Source of the DNA: Chitinophagaceae bacterium
GTDB taxonomy: Bacteria > Bacteroidota > Bacteroidia > Chitinophagales > Chitinophagaceae
Reading direction: 5' to 3'
DNA: 7,620 nucleotides
Assembly: GCA_018061385.1 (NCBI GenBank)
Contig: JAGOUF010000094.1
Coordinates: 1-7,620, forward strand
Below the pieces are notes generated by a model. The model ran no database searches, was not told where the DNA came from, and worked only from the letters and a program-made list of their open reading frames with translations. Made by a program: the position numbers and the translations under genes. This document shows, piece by piece, positions 1 through 7,208 of the stretch; the stretch's first letter is position 1, and each line of letters starts with the position of its first letter.

Positions 1-1
1 C

Positions 2-184
2 AATGGCAAAACACCAAGAAACTTTATTGTTACACCTTCAAATAAATTTGTTTTAGTGGCCAATCAAAACTCAAACAATATTGTAATTTATTCTAGAGAT
101 ATTACAACTGGTTTATTAACACCAACTCGTAACGAAATAAAAGTTGGTACACCTGTTAGTTTACAAATGGTATTATGCAACTAA
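2..184 (+). CDS. Lactonase-family beta-propeller protein, C-terminal fragment (5' end outside window)
   Basis: The frame is open from the window edge and ends at TAA 182-184, leaving 60 visible residues. They contain GKTPRNF, then FVLVANQNSNNIVIYSRD, then TGLLTPT, and a final strand with the motif GTPVSLQMV. This ordering (PRNF, VANQ, TGLL, then PV) is what I know from the last blade of the lactonase family related to 6-phosphogluconolactonase (seven-bladed propeller, Pfam lactonase type). Members hydrolyse sugar lactones or are uncharacterised, so the substrate is not assignable from this fragment. The N-terminus, including any signal peptide, lies outside the window. The end looks natural, because the family normally stops shortly after this strand. 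The next gene starts 51 bases downstream on the same strand with no strong terminator between, so read-through into the kinase is possible. Confidence 0.8.
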   Translation, partial: NGKTPRNFIVTPSNKFVLVANQNSNNIVIYSRDITTGLLTPTRNEIKVGTPVSLQMVLCN

Positions 185-235
185 ACATCATTAATTAAAA
201 TTATAAAAAGCAGCCATTTTAATAATTATTTGGAG

Positions 236-2152
236 ATGAATAAAAAAATATACGAACTTTTATTTTTTGCCTTTCTACTATTTCAAACAAATGCCTTTGC
301 AATACCCACGTTGAGCGATTTGGAGAATTTCTTAAAAAAATCTACCGTTACAAATATTGCTGAATTTGACAAACAATCTGAAGATTTTTTGTCAAACGTG
401 CCTCTTGAAACAGCCATTGCTGCATCGCATAAATTATTGATAATAGCTGCTGATTTACCTCATGGAGACAAAGCTGTTCAATACATTTTAAATAGTACAG
501 CTTTCGCATTTACAATAAAAGGAATCAAATTCGATTTTTTACTATTTTGTAACAGCCTATTAGATAATTCAGATTTTGATAGCCCCAAAATAAAGTATCC
601 GTTATATGCAATGATGGGTTCTTATTATTACAGTATGAGTAATTATGCAGAGGCTAAATTTTATTTTGAAAAATCGCTAAAAGTTGATATTAAAGACGAA
701 ACATCTTTCATCATTAATACCTATACTTCTCTTGGATTAATTGACATAAGAAACTTAGACTATGAAAATGCTTTTAAAAATTTAACCATAGCATTGAACA
801 TAGCTCAAAACCTACAGGATACGATTTGGATTGCATTGAGCAATGGCAATATTGGCTTCCTTTACAAAAAAATGGGCAATTATGATAATGCAGTTAATTA
901 CCTAAGAAAAGATGTTGCATTAAGTATACAAAAAACACATCCTAGTGCAGCCAATGCACTTACGTCAATAGCAGAATGTTATATTTTAAACAATAAACTT
1001 GATGCAGCAAAAAAAGTTATGGATAGTGCATTAAATTTATTTAAAACAATCAATGGCAACATAAAATATCCAGCTACAATTCAATTTTACAACTTACAAT
1101 CCGATTACTATCAACGAAAATCTAACTTTAAAGAAGCTTACCATTATTTACAGATTGTAACAACACTTACCGATTCTGTAAATGAACAAAACATACAAAA
1201 GTCTTTAGCATTAAATCTTGCAAAAATTAATGCCGATAAACAACAACAGAAAAAAATCTTACTGAATACTACAATTTATAATAAGAAAAAAAATGAGATT
1301 TTATTCTTTATTGTAATCCTTTCAATTTTAGTAGCCTTAGTTTTTGCTTCTTTATTATTGAAACAAAAAAATAAATTGAATCGCATTTTAAAAGAAAAAA
1401 ATACACTAGTTTCTAAACAAAAAGAACAGGCTGAAAACAAACGAAATGATTTGCAACAATCAAACGAGCATAAAAGCAAATTACTATCTATTATTGCTCA
1501 CGATTTAAAAACACCCATTAACAATTTACAAGGGTTGTTACAAATGTTAGAATCTGGAATAATTTCTTATGAAGAATTGGCTGAACACTTGCCAAGTGTT
1601 CAACAAAAAGTAGATACATTGTATGGAACAATTGATAATTTGTTAAACTGGACTTTTTCTCAATTAAACAACATTTCTACTCAACCAACAACAGTTCAAA
1701 TTTCAAAAATTACACAAACTGTATTTAATTTTTTACAGCCAATTGCCGAAGAAAAAAAGATAGAATTGGTAAACCAAATTTCGGCTCCAACTTATGCATT
1801 TTGCGATGCCAATCAATTTGAAATTATTGTACGAAATTTAGTTAGTAATGCCATTAAGTTTTCACCAGAAAATAGCAAGGTAATTGTAGAAGCGAAGATT
1901 GAAAAAAAACATGTTCATATAAATATTATAGATTTTGGCATTGGCATTTCACCTGCTACTATGGATGTTTTATTTAGTCCCCAAAACCAAATTTCAACTT
2001 ATGGAACTAAAGGAGAAAAAGGTGTTGGCTTAGGTTTAATTATTTGTAAAGAATTTGCACACAACAATGGTGGAGAAATTTTTGCATCAGCAAATAATCC
2101 AACTGGTACAATCATGCATTTAACGCTACCAACCAATACATCTATTGCATAA
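236..2152 (+). CDS. TPR-sensor transmembrane histidine kinase (HisKA + HATPase_c)
   Basis: Two-component sensor kinase of 638 residues. A signal peptide covers residues 1-22 (MNKK, hydrophobic core, cleavage likely after AFA). About five TPR-like helical repeats follow at roughly 117-316, for example the segments with GSYYYSMSNYAEAKFYFEKS and GFLYKKMGNYDNAVNYL. One membrane helix lies at about 355-375, then a charged coiled coil at about 376-412. The HisKA H-box IIAHDLKTP has the phosphoacceptor His at 422 (codon 1499-1501). The HATPase domain has its N-box at about 528-542 (NLVSNAIKF), G1 DFGIGIS at about 566-571 and G2 KGVGLGL at about 595-601. The core catalytic motifs are intact, so it should be active. 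The TPR part is predicted periplasmic and the kinase cytoplasmic. There is no receiver or HTH, so it must signal to a separate regulator, and none is adjacent. I chose ATG 236 because it opens directly into the signal peptide. An in-frame TTG two codons upstream is less likely. Signal sensed is unknown. Confidence 0.93.
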   Translation: MNKKIYELLFFAFLLFQTNAFAIPTLSDLENFLKKSTVTNIAEFDKQSEDFLSNVPLETAIAASHKLLIIAADLPHGDKAVQYILNSTAFAFTIKGIKFDFLLFCNSLLDNSDFDSPKIKYPLYAMMGSYYYSMSNYAEAKFYFEKSLKVDIKDETSFIINTYTSLGLIDIRNLDYENAFKNLTIALNIAQNLQDTIWIALSNGNIGFLYKKMGNYDNAVNYLRKDVALSIQKTHPSAANALTSIAECYILNNKLDAAKKVMDSALNLFKTINGNIKYPATIQFYNLQSDYYQRKSNFKEAYHYLQIVTTLTDSVNEQNIQKSLALNLAKINADKQQQKKILLNTTIYNKKKNEILFFIVILSILVALVFASLLLKQKNKLNRILKEKNTLVSKQKEQAENKRNDLQQSNEHKSKLLSIIAHDLKTPINNLQGLLQMLESGIISYEELAEHLPSVQQKVDTLYGTIDNLLNWTFSQLNNISTQPTTVQISKITQTVFNFLQPIAEEKKIELVNQISAPTYAFCDANQFEIIVRNLVSNAIKFSPENSKVIVEAKIEKKHVHINIIDFGIGISPATMDVLFSPQNQISTYGTKGEKGVGLGLIICKEFAHNNGGEIFASANNPTGTIMHLTLPTNTSIA

Positions 2153-2173
2153 AATATAGTTTTAACACAAAAC

Positions 2174-2200
2174 AAAAACGCTACTTAAAGTAGCGTTTTT
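2174..2200. terminator. Bidirectional intrinsic terminator between kinase and SDR
   Basis: A perfect inverted repeat with arms AAAAACGCTACTT and AAGTAGCGTTTTT around a single A. A realistic fold is an 11-bp stem with the 5-base loop TTAAA. It has a GC-containing core and an A tract on one side and a T tract on the other, so it can act as a Rho-independent terminator on both strands. It lies 21 bases after the kinase stop and 12 bases after the stop of the convergent SDR, which is where a shared terminator is expected. Confidence 0.9.
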
Positions 2201-2212
2201 CTTATCGAGTTC

Positions 2213-3052
2213 TTAATCAGCTTTTGGTCTATCAGCACCAACTGTAACAGATTCCCAAGTATCAAAATCAGTTTTTAAACTTTCAAGTTTAAGTCTTCCA
2301 CCTTTCATAGCACCAGCACCTAACAATAAACGCATGGGTGGTTTTTCTGCTTCAACAACCATTACAATTGCCTTTGCAGCCATCACAGGATCGCCAGGTT
2401 GATTGCCACTATTCTTTCTAATAGTATTTAAATTTGCGTGTGCAGATGGAGCATAATCGTTTATTACAATTTTACTATTATTTGCAGATCTTCCAGCCCA
2501 ATCTGTTCTAAAACCACTTGGACAAATTACAGTTACTTTAATGCCTAAATGTGCAACTTCTTTTGCCAAAGATTCAGACAAACCATCTACTGCAAACTTG
2601 GTAGCATTGTAAAATCCTACACCAGGAAAAGAAACCAATCCTCCAATAGATGCAATGTTTATAATATGCCCACTTTTTTGGTTACGCAAAATTGGTAACA
2701 CGGCATTCGTCATGTTGGCCAATCCAAAGAAATTAATTTCAAACATTCTTCTCACCTCTTCTTCTTCACTCTCTTCAATAGCACCAAAATAACCAATTCC
2801 TGCATTGTTTACCAACACATCTATTGTTCCAAAACTTTGTATTGCTTTTTCAACAGCTTCTTTAATTTCAGCTACATTTGTAACATCTAATTTTACTGCA
2901 ATAGAAGTGTTGGGATAAGCCGAAATTATATCTTGTACATCATTTGTATTTCTTGCGGTAACTACTGCTTTATAACCAGCTTGCAGTACTTCTTTAGCCA
3001 ATTGCTTTCCAAAACCAGTTGAACATCCTGTTATAAACCAAACTTTACTCAT
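2213..3052 (-). CDS. Classical short-chain dehydrogenase/reductase (SDR), NAD(P)-dependent
   Basis: Soluble cytoplasmic oxidoreductase of 279 residues with a Rossmann fold. The cofactor motif TGCSTGFG is at 8-15, LDVT at 55-58, NNAG at 82-85 and the structural Asn at 107 (EINFFG). The catalytic Ser is at 135 (NIAS) and the YxxxK pair is Tyr148/Lys152 (YNATK). All four catalytic positions are present, so it is probably active. An Arg at 34 (VTARN), just after beta-2 and with no Asp there, suggests NADP(H) preference by the usual SDR rule; this is inference. The Cys in the glycine motif and the long C-terminal tail (about 200-279) resemble the broad oxidoreductase subfamily annotated only as SDR family oxidoreductase. 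Substrate is unknown. ATG 3050-3052 starts MSKVWFITG, directly at beta-1, so no upstream start is needed. It is transcribed alone, divergent from the PhnA-like gene and convergent with the kinase. Confidence 0.93.
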   Translation of the reverse strand: MSKVWFITGCSTGFGKQLAKEVLQAGYKAVVTARNTNDVQDIISAYPNTSIAVKLDVTNVAEIKEAVEKAIQSFGTIDVLVNNAGIGYFGAIEESEEEEVRRMFEINFFGLANMTNAVLPILRNQKSGHIINIASIGGLVSFPGVGFYNATKFAVDGLSESLAKEVAHLGIKVTVICPSGFRTDWAGRSANNSKIVINDYAPSAHANLNTIRKNSGNQPGDPVMAAKAIVMVVEAEKPPMRLLLGAGAMKGGRLKLESLKTDFDTWESVTVGADRPKAD

Positions 3053-3070
3053 ATCGTATTTTTAGAATGG

Positions 3071-3078
3071 CAAAGTTG
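3071..3078 (-). promoter_or_regulatory. Candidate -7 element for the SDR gene
   Basis: Read on the minus strand this is CAACTTTG, seven of eight matches to the Bacteroidota -7 consensus TAnnTTTG. It lies 18 bases upstream of the SDR ATG. A TTG lies about 22 bases further upstream in the direction of transcription and could serve as the -33 element, although the spacing is at the long end. The octamer AACTTTGC is shared with the opposite-strand candidate in front of the PhnA-like gene, which adds some support. Confidence 0.35.
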
Positions 3079-3172
3079 CTGTAATTTTTTCAAATTAGTA
3101 CAATTGATTGTTGTTATTAATTTTTTTATCCTAGTTCATAAAATTCATAAATATGCCAACAAGCCAATTGTT

Positions 3173-3180
3173 TAACTTTG
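3173..3180 (+). promoter_or_regulatory. Candidate -7 element for the PhnA-like gene
   Basis: TAACTTTG matches the Bacteroidota -7 consensus TAnnTTTG exactly and ends 21 bases before the ATG at 3202. That would give a 5' leader of roughly 15 bases. No clean TTTG -33 box is seen at the usual distance; the TTG at 3168-3170 is too close. The call therefore rests on the -7 element and its position. Confidence 0.45.
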
Positions 3181-3201
3181 CTGCTTAATTAACCCAGAAA
3201 T

Positions 3202-3786
3202 ATGAAACTAGAAGAATCATTAATGCAGAGAAGCAATCATCAATGTGAATTGTGTCAATCAACTCAATCACTTCAAGTATATGAAGTATTGCCAACCGAC
3301 AGTTCAAATAAAGACAACCATATTATTGCTTGTTCAACATGCGTTGCACAAATTGACAAAAAAGAAGAACCCAATAGTGCACATTGGAGTAGCTGTTTAC
3401 CTACTTGTATGTGGAGTGAAATACCAGCAATACAAGTAACTGCATGGCGTATGCTGAATAGATTTAGAAACGAAAGTTGGGCTGCCGAAAACTTAGATAT
3501 GTTGTATTTAGATGATGCAAATTTAGAATGGGCAAAAGCAACCGGAGATCATGAAAACGATGGTACTGTTGATTTACACAAAGATTGCAATGGACAAATA
3601 TTGCAAGTTGGAGATACAGTTGTATTGATAAAATCTCTTGACGTAAAAGGTAGTACCTTAAATGCAAAAATGGGAACTGTAGTAAAAAACATTAGAATTG
3701 TTGAAAACAATACAGAACAAATAGAAGGTAAAATTGAAGGACAAACAATTGTAATTCTTACCAAATATGTTCGAAAACAAGCATAA
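3202..3786 (+). CDS. PhnA/YjdM-family zinc-ribbon protein
   Basis: A 194-residue cytoplasmic protein. The N-terminal half carries paired cysteines, CELC at 15-18 and CSTC at 44-47, forming a zinc-ribbon-like site. The C-terminal domain (about 126-194) has the PhnA signature: D..NGQILQVGDTVVLIKSL, then DVKGSTLNAKMGT, then VVKNIRIVE, with GKIEGQTIVILTKYVRK at the end. This matches the E. coli PhnA (YjdM) C-terminal domain as I remember it. The E. coli protein is only about 110 residues, so this one has a longer middle (about 50-125) that includes two further cysteines, 65 and 69. The name comes from proximity to the E. coli phosphonate operon. No phosphonate genes are seen here and the molecular role is unknown. 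It is not the phosphonoacetate hydrolase that is also called PhnA. It starts at ATG 3202 without a Shine-Dalgarno sequence. It is monocistronic, ending at the hairpin that begins 28 bases after its stop. Confidence 0.88.
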   Translation: MKLEESLMQRSNHQCELCQSTQSLQVYEVLPTDSSNKDNHIIACSTCVAQIDKKEEPNSAHWSSCLPTCMWSEIPAIQVTAWRMLNRFRNESWAAENLDMLYLDDANLEWAKATGDHENDGTVDLHKDCNGQILQVGDTVVLIKSLDVKGSTLNAKMGTVVKNIRIVENNTEQIEGKIEGQTIVILTKYVRKQA

Positions 3787-3814
3787 CATTTTTATTGATA
3801 AGTATATACAATAA

Positions 3815-3865
3815 AAAAAGCAACTTATTTTGTTTAAACACTAGAAACAAAATAAGTTGCTTTTT
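3815..3865. terminator. Bidirectional intrinsic terminator, 21-bp perfect stem
   Basis: Arms 3815-3835 and 3845-3865 are perfect reverse complements around the 9-base loop AAACACTAG. The stem core is GCAACTTATTTTG, flanked by AAAAA on the left and TTTTT on the right, with more As and Ts beyond. It lies 28 bases after the PhnA-like stop and 19 bases after the end of the response regulator on the other strand, so it should terminate both. It is AT-rich but long, which compensates for weak pairing. Confidence 0.9.
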
Positions 3866-3884
3866 CTTTTAACCAGAATATGTA

Positions 3885-5042
3885 TTAAGGCAATACGTAA
3901 GCATTCACATCATTCGCCGATATACTTTTATCAGATAAAATAATTAGTCTTTCAACCACATTTCTTAACTCTCTAATGTTACCGGTCCAATTGTGTTGTT
4001 GCAAAGCTTCTATTGCTTTTTTCTCAATTGTTTTTTTTGCTTGACCATATTCTGCTGCGATATCTTCTAAAAATTTATCTACCAATAATGGAATGTCATC
4101 TTTTCTATCGTTTAAAGAAGGAACATGAATTAAAATAACTCCCAAACGATGGTATAAATCCAATCTAAAGTTTTTTTGTTCTACTTCCTCCAATAAATTT
4201 TTATTGGTTGCAGCAATCACTCTTACGTCAACCGATATTTCTTTATCGCCTCCTACCCTAGTTATTTTACCTTCTTGTAAAGCTCTTAAAACTTTTGCTT
4301 GAGCAGATAAACTCATATCACCAATTTCATCTAAAAATAAAGTTCCGCCGTTGGCTTGTTCAAACTTACCAATACGTTGTTTTATTGCACTTGTAAAAGA
4401 ACCTTTTTCATGCCCAAACAATTCACTTTCTATTAGTTCAGATGGAATAGCAGCACAGTTTACTTCAACCAATTGTTGTGTGTTTCTATTGCTTTTTTCA
4501 TGCAACCATTTTGCTACCAATTCTTTCCCGCTTCCATTTTCTCCTGTAATTAATACACGAGCATCGGTGGCTGCAACTTTATCAATGGTGTCGTTAATTT
4601 TTTGAATTGGTTCACTGTTGCCGATTATTTCTTGCACTTTACTCACCTTACGGCGTAAGGTTTTGGTTTCTTTTACCAATACATTTTTATCTGTTGCATT
4701 GCGTATGGTAATTAACAATCTGTTTAAATCTGGCGGCTTCGAAATATAATCAAAAGCTCCTTTTTTCACAGCATCAACTGCTGTTTCAATATTGCCATGT
4801 CCACTTATTACAATAATTGGCACTTCGGCATTTATTTCAGTTGCTTTATTCAAAAATTCAAGCCCATCCAATTTGGGCATTTTAATATCGCAAAGCACAA
4901 CATCGTAAGTAGTTTCACTAAATTTTTTTAACCCTTCTTCTCCATCTGCAGCTTCATCAACCTTATATCCTTCATTACCCAAAATATCTTTCAATACATT
5001 TCTTATTGATTTTTCATCGTCAATTACTAAAATATTTGCCAT
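3885..5042 (-). CDS. NtrC-type response regulator: receiver + AAA+ sigma-54 interaction domain, no HTH
   Basis: A 385-residue response regulator. The receiver domain is residues 1-118, with acidic pair D8/D9, phosphoacceptor D52 (CDIKMP), S80 and K102 (SKPP). After a linker comes the AAA+ domain, about 138-370. Its Walker A is GENGSGKE at 167-174, Walker B GTLFLDEI at 233-240, sensor I VRVIAATN at 273-280, the Arg-finger region FRLDLYHRL at 292-300, and the sensor II segment WTGNIRELRNVVERL at 352-366. ATPase residues look intact. The sigma-54 contact loop is GSFTSA (214-219) rather than the canonical GAFTGA, keeping only the central FT and flanking G and A. The protein ends 15 residues after ILSDKS, where NtrC relatives continue into a Fis-type HTH; there is none. 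It might act through sigma-54 without specific DNA binding, or by another route. No kinase is adjacent. It begins 39 bases after the TonB receptor stop and is probably co-transcribed with it. Confidence 0.92.
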   Translation of the reverse strand: MANILVIDDEKSIRNVLKDILGNEGYKVDEAADGEEGLKKFSETTYDVVLCDIKMPKLDGLEFLNKATEINAEVPIIVISGHGNIETAVDAVKKGAFDYISKPPDLNRLLITIRNATDKNVLVKETKTLRRKVSKVQEIIGNSEPIQKINDTIDKVAATDARVLITGENGSGKELVAKWLHEKSNRNTQQLVEVNCAAIPSELIESELFGHEKGSFTSAIKQRIGKFEQANGGTLFLDEIGDMSLSAQAKVLRALQEGKITRVGGDKEISVDVRVIAATNKNLLEEVEQKNFRLDLYHRLGVILIHVPSLNDRKDDIPLLVDKFLEDIAAEYGQAKKTIEKKAIEALQQHNWTGNIRELRNVVERLIILSDKSISANDVNAYVLP

Positions 5043-5081
5043 AAAATTATTTAAAATTTACTCTGCAATATACAGTTTGTA

Positions 5082-7145
5082 CTAGTCTAATTGAATAGAA
5101 CAACCTGTAAAATAATTTCTAGTTGGTGCTGGATTGTAAAATCTTCTTCCAGCTGCATTAATATCGTTGCCTAAACTATACTGTTCATTCAAAATATTAT
5201 CTGCTCCTATAAAAAATTGAGTTGCCATTTTTTTAGTGTTGAATGGTACACTGATTTTTAATTGTAAAAGCTTATAATCATTGGCAAAAGCATCATTCGC
5301 ATCGGTTAAAGGAATTGTTGAAGTATAATTGTATTGTACATTTAAAGCAATATTATTTACCATAGAAATGGCTATTGAAAATGCATGAATTTGCTTGGGA
5401 ACTCCAGTAACTGAATTGCCAGAAAAGTTGGTATTGCCAACTGTATAATTAATGAACTTATAGGGTTGAAAACTATTGCTATTGTTGAATTGTATTGAAC
5501 GAACAAAGCCTGTATTTTTTTGTAACAATTGATATTGAATAGTGGTTTCAATTCCCATTTGTTCGGCTTCTCCTGCATTTACAAAATACTCGGTACCTGA
5601 AACATTGTTTCTTCTAACAATAGCATTGTTTAATTTAATTGTGTAAGCTGCAATATCAAATTGCAATCTATTGTTTAAATAATTGCCTTTAATTCCGAAT
5701 TCAAAATTCCAACCAAATTCAGCTTTTAAATTGTTATAAAAACTTCCGTCAGAAGGTTTTATTTCTGCCAATGTAGGTGCAGAAAATCCTTTGGCAACAA
5801 GGGCATACAAAGAAGTATGCTCATTTAATTTTATAGACATTGCAACTCTTGGCGTTGCAATAATTTTTGATGTGTATGATTGAGCTTTACCAAAGTTTAC
5901 ATCACTCAGTCTATTAAATGCATACCATTGTTCATTTATACTTACGCCCATTTGTAAGTTCAATTTTTTATACTGCAATTGAAGTTGAGAAAAAACAAAC
6001 CATTGGTTGGCTTTTACTAAATCATTAAATTGTAAAGTATCTACAAAACCATTTCTATTTCCATAGTTTTCAATTGCACTTTTGTTCACTAAATATTCAA
6101 AGCCACTGACCCATTTTATTTGCCAATCTTTCAACTGTTTTTTAAAAATAAATTTAGAAGCAATACTTGCGTTATGTTCATTGCGTTTTTCATAATTTGT
6201 TATAAAAGGATTTTGAAATTGTGTTGAACTATAACTGAACACTGTATTAATTTCTAACTGATTGTTTACAATATAAGAATGACTAATTCCAGCTAAAAAT
6301 GTATTGTTGTACACTGCAGTTTGTTGTTGTAACGCACTAGGTAAAGTTGCAGTTGCTTGCCTTGCCAATGTTGGATTTTGCAACATTTGTTCGTAAGTAA
6401 TTCCACCTGGAGTTTGATAAAATAAACTTGTATAAAAACTAGAAAATTCTATTGTATTTTTTGCATATTTAACACTTAGGTTGTAAGCCAAAGTATTTTT
6501 ATTTAATGCAGACTGTTGTCTATAACCATTGCTTTGTGTATGTGCTTGCAAAAATTGCATAGCTACATTTTTATGCTGCATTTTAAGTTGCACACGATTG
6601 GCAAATAAACCATAAGAACCACCAGTTATTGATGCATCAATTGAATGTTTTTTTTGATTGCTAAATGGAATTGTAGATTGCAACAATACCAAGCCTCCAG
6701 AACCTGCACCATAGATGCTTGCAACAGGTCCTTTTACCAATTCAACATTTTGTATTTGTTGTAGTTCAAGCAAATTAAAATAAGTATTACCTGTTGCATC
6801 ACTCAATGGTAAATTGTTCCAATATACTTTTATATTTCTTACACCAAATGGACTTCGTAGTAAGCTACCTCGAATGCTCAATCTATAACTTCCCGGACTT
6901 CTTTCTTCCAAACGAACACCACTAATAGCATTAAATGCAGGCAGCAAAGAATGAGTTGAAAATTGGCTTAGCTTATTTTGTTTTAGAATTGCAATTGCAG
7001 CTGGTACTTCTTTCCATTGTACATTACTATACATGGCTTGCACAACAACTGTATCCAATAGTTTATTAAAAACAGTATCGTTGTTGTTTTGAGCAACAAG
7101 AATATTGTTTGCGATTAAAGTGAATATGAGTAAATAAAATTTCAT
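5082..7145 (-). CDS. TonB-dependent outer-membrane receptor (FecA-like)
   Basis: Outer-membrane active-transport receptor, 687 residues from the chosen start. A signal peptide covers 1-19 (MKFYLLIFTLIANNILVAQ). A TonB-box-like DTVVVQA is at 31-37. The plug domain is about 45-155, with AISGVRLEERSPGSYRLSIRG, then FGVRNIKVYWNNLPL, then VELVKGPVASIYGAGSGG (134-151), the classic end of the plug. The rest (about 165-687) is alternating-strand barrel sequence rich in Asn, Gln and aromatics. The RSPFGVRN and YGAG motifs resemble FecA-type iron-chelate receptors, but the substrate cannot be assigned. There is no N-terminal carboxypeptidase-regulatory-like or SusC-type extension and no SusD partner, which argues against a glycan-uptake system. 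The final strand ends in QLD rather than the usual terminal aromatic residue. A TTG start 16 codons upstream was rejected because it would put a Cys-rich stretch before the signal peptide. It lies 63 bases after the EamA gene. Confidence 0.93.
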   Translation of the reverse strand: MKFYLLIFTLIANNILVAQNNNDTVFNKLLDTVVVQAMYSNVQWKEVPAAIAILKQNKLSQFSTHSLLPAFNAISGVRLEERSPGSYRLSIRGSLLRSPFGVRNIKVYWNNLPLSDATGNTYFNLLELQQIQNVELVKGPVASIYGAGSGGLVLLQSTIPFSNQKKHSIDASITGGSYGLFANRVQLKMQHKNVAMQFLQAHTQSNGYRQQSALNKNTLAYNLSVKYAKNTIEFSSFYTSLFYQTPGGITYEQMLQNPTLARQATATLPSALQQQTAVYNNTFLAGISHSYIVNNQLEINTVFSYSSTQFQNPFITNYEKRNEHNASIASKFIFKKQLKDWQIKWVSGFEYLVNKSAIENYGNRNGFVDTLQFNDLVKANQWFVFSQLQLQYKKLNLQMGVSINEQWYAFNRLSDVNFGKAQSYTSKIIATPRVAMSIKLNEHTSLYALVAKGFSAPTLAEIKPSDGSFYNNLKAEFGWNFEFGIKGNYLNNRLQFDIAAYTIKLNNAIVRRNNVSGTEYFVNAGEAEQMGIETTIQYQLLQKNTGFVRSIQFNNSNSFQPYKFINYTVGNTNFSGNSVTGVPKQIHAFSIAISMVNNIALNVQYNYTSTIPLTDANDAFANDYKLLQLKISVPFNTKKMATQFFIGADNILNEQYSLGNDINAAGRRFYNPAPTRNYFTGCSIQLD

Positions 7146-7150
7146 TGTTC

Positions 7151-7166
7151 CAAATGTACAAATACA
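7151..7166 (-). promoter_or_regulatory. Candidate tandem -7-like elements before the TonB receptor
   Basis: On the minus strand the bases read TGTATTTG followed directly by TACATTTG. The second matches the Bacteroidota -7 consensus TAnnTTTG exactly; the first has one mismatch. The exact match is only five bases from the ATG at 7145, so use of it would give an almost leaderless message. The upstream copy would give about 8 bases more. A TTG lies 16 bases upstream of the first copy and 24 upstream of the second, neither at ideal spacing. If real, the receptor has its own promoter in addition to any read-through from the EamA gene. Confidence 0.3.
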
Positions 7167-7208
7167 TGAATTGGTGGATGAACAATTAGACAAAAATTAT
7201 TTAAGCAA

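Noticed and set aside
199..227. Possible terminator between the lactonase gene and the kinase
   Set aside because: AATTATAAAA pairs with TTTTAATAATT only with a bulge, the stem is all A-T and no T tract follows, so it is too weak to call.
230..235. TTG at 230 as start of the histidine kinase
   Set aside because: ATG two codons later begins a typical signal peptide with MNKK; the TTG adds only Met-Glu and has no ribosome-site support.
1276..1479. Open frame on the minus strand inside the kinase gene
   Set aside because: Antisense to the membrane helix and coiled coil; its Phe/Leu/Ser/Cys-rich composition is what Lys/Asn-rich coding gives in reverse. No family resemblance.
3245..3764. Open frames overlapping the PhnA-like gene (one plus, two minus)
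   Set aside because: All lie within a well-supported coding region in other frames and show no recognisable protein features.
4351..4605. Plus-strand open frame opposite the AAA+ domain
   Set aside because: Lies opposite the Walker A and GSFTSA region of a clearly real gene; no start context or family match.
5043..5081. Possible separate promoter for the response regulator
   Set aside because: The best match, TAAATTTT on the minus strand, lacks the final G of TAnnTTTG and has no TTTG at proper spacing; co-transcription with the receptor is simpler.
5372..5578. Minus-strand open frame in another phase within the TonB receptor
   Set aside because: Fully inside the barrel-coding region, with no motif.
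7146..7193. TTG at 7193 as start of the TonB receptor
   Set aside because: It would add 16 residues including three cysteines ahead of a complete signal peptide starting MKFYLLIF; ATG 7145 is far more likely.
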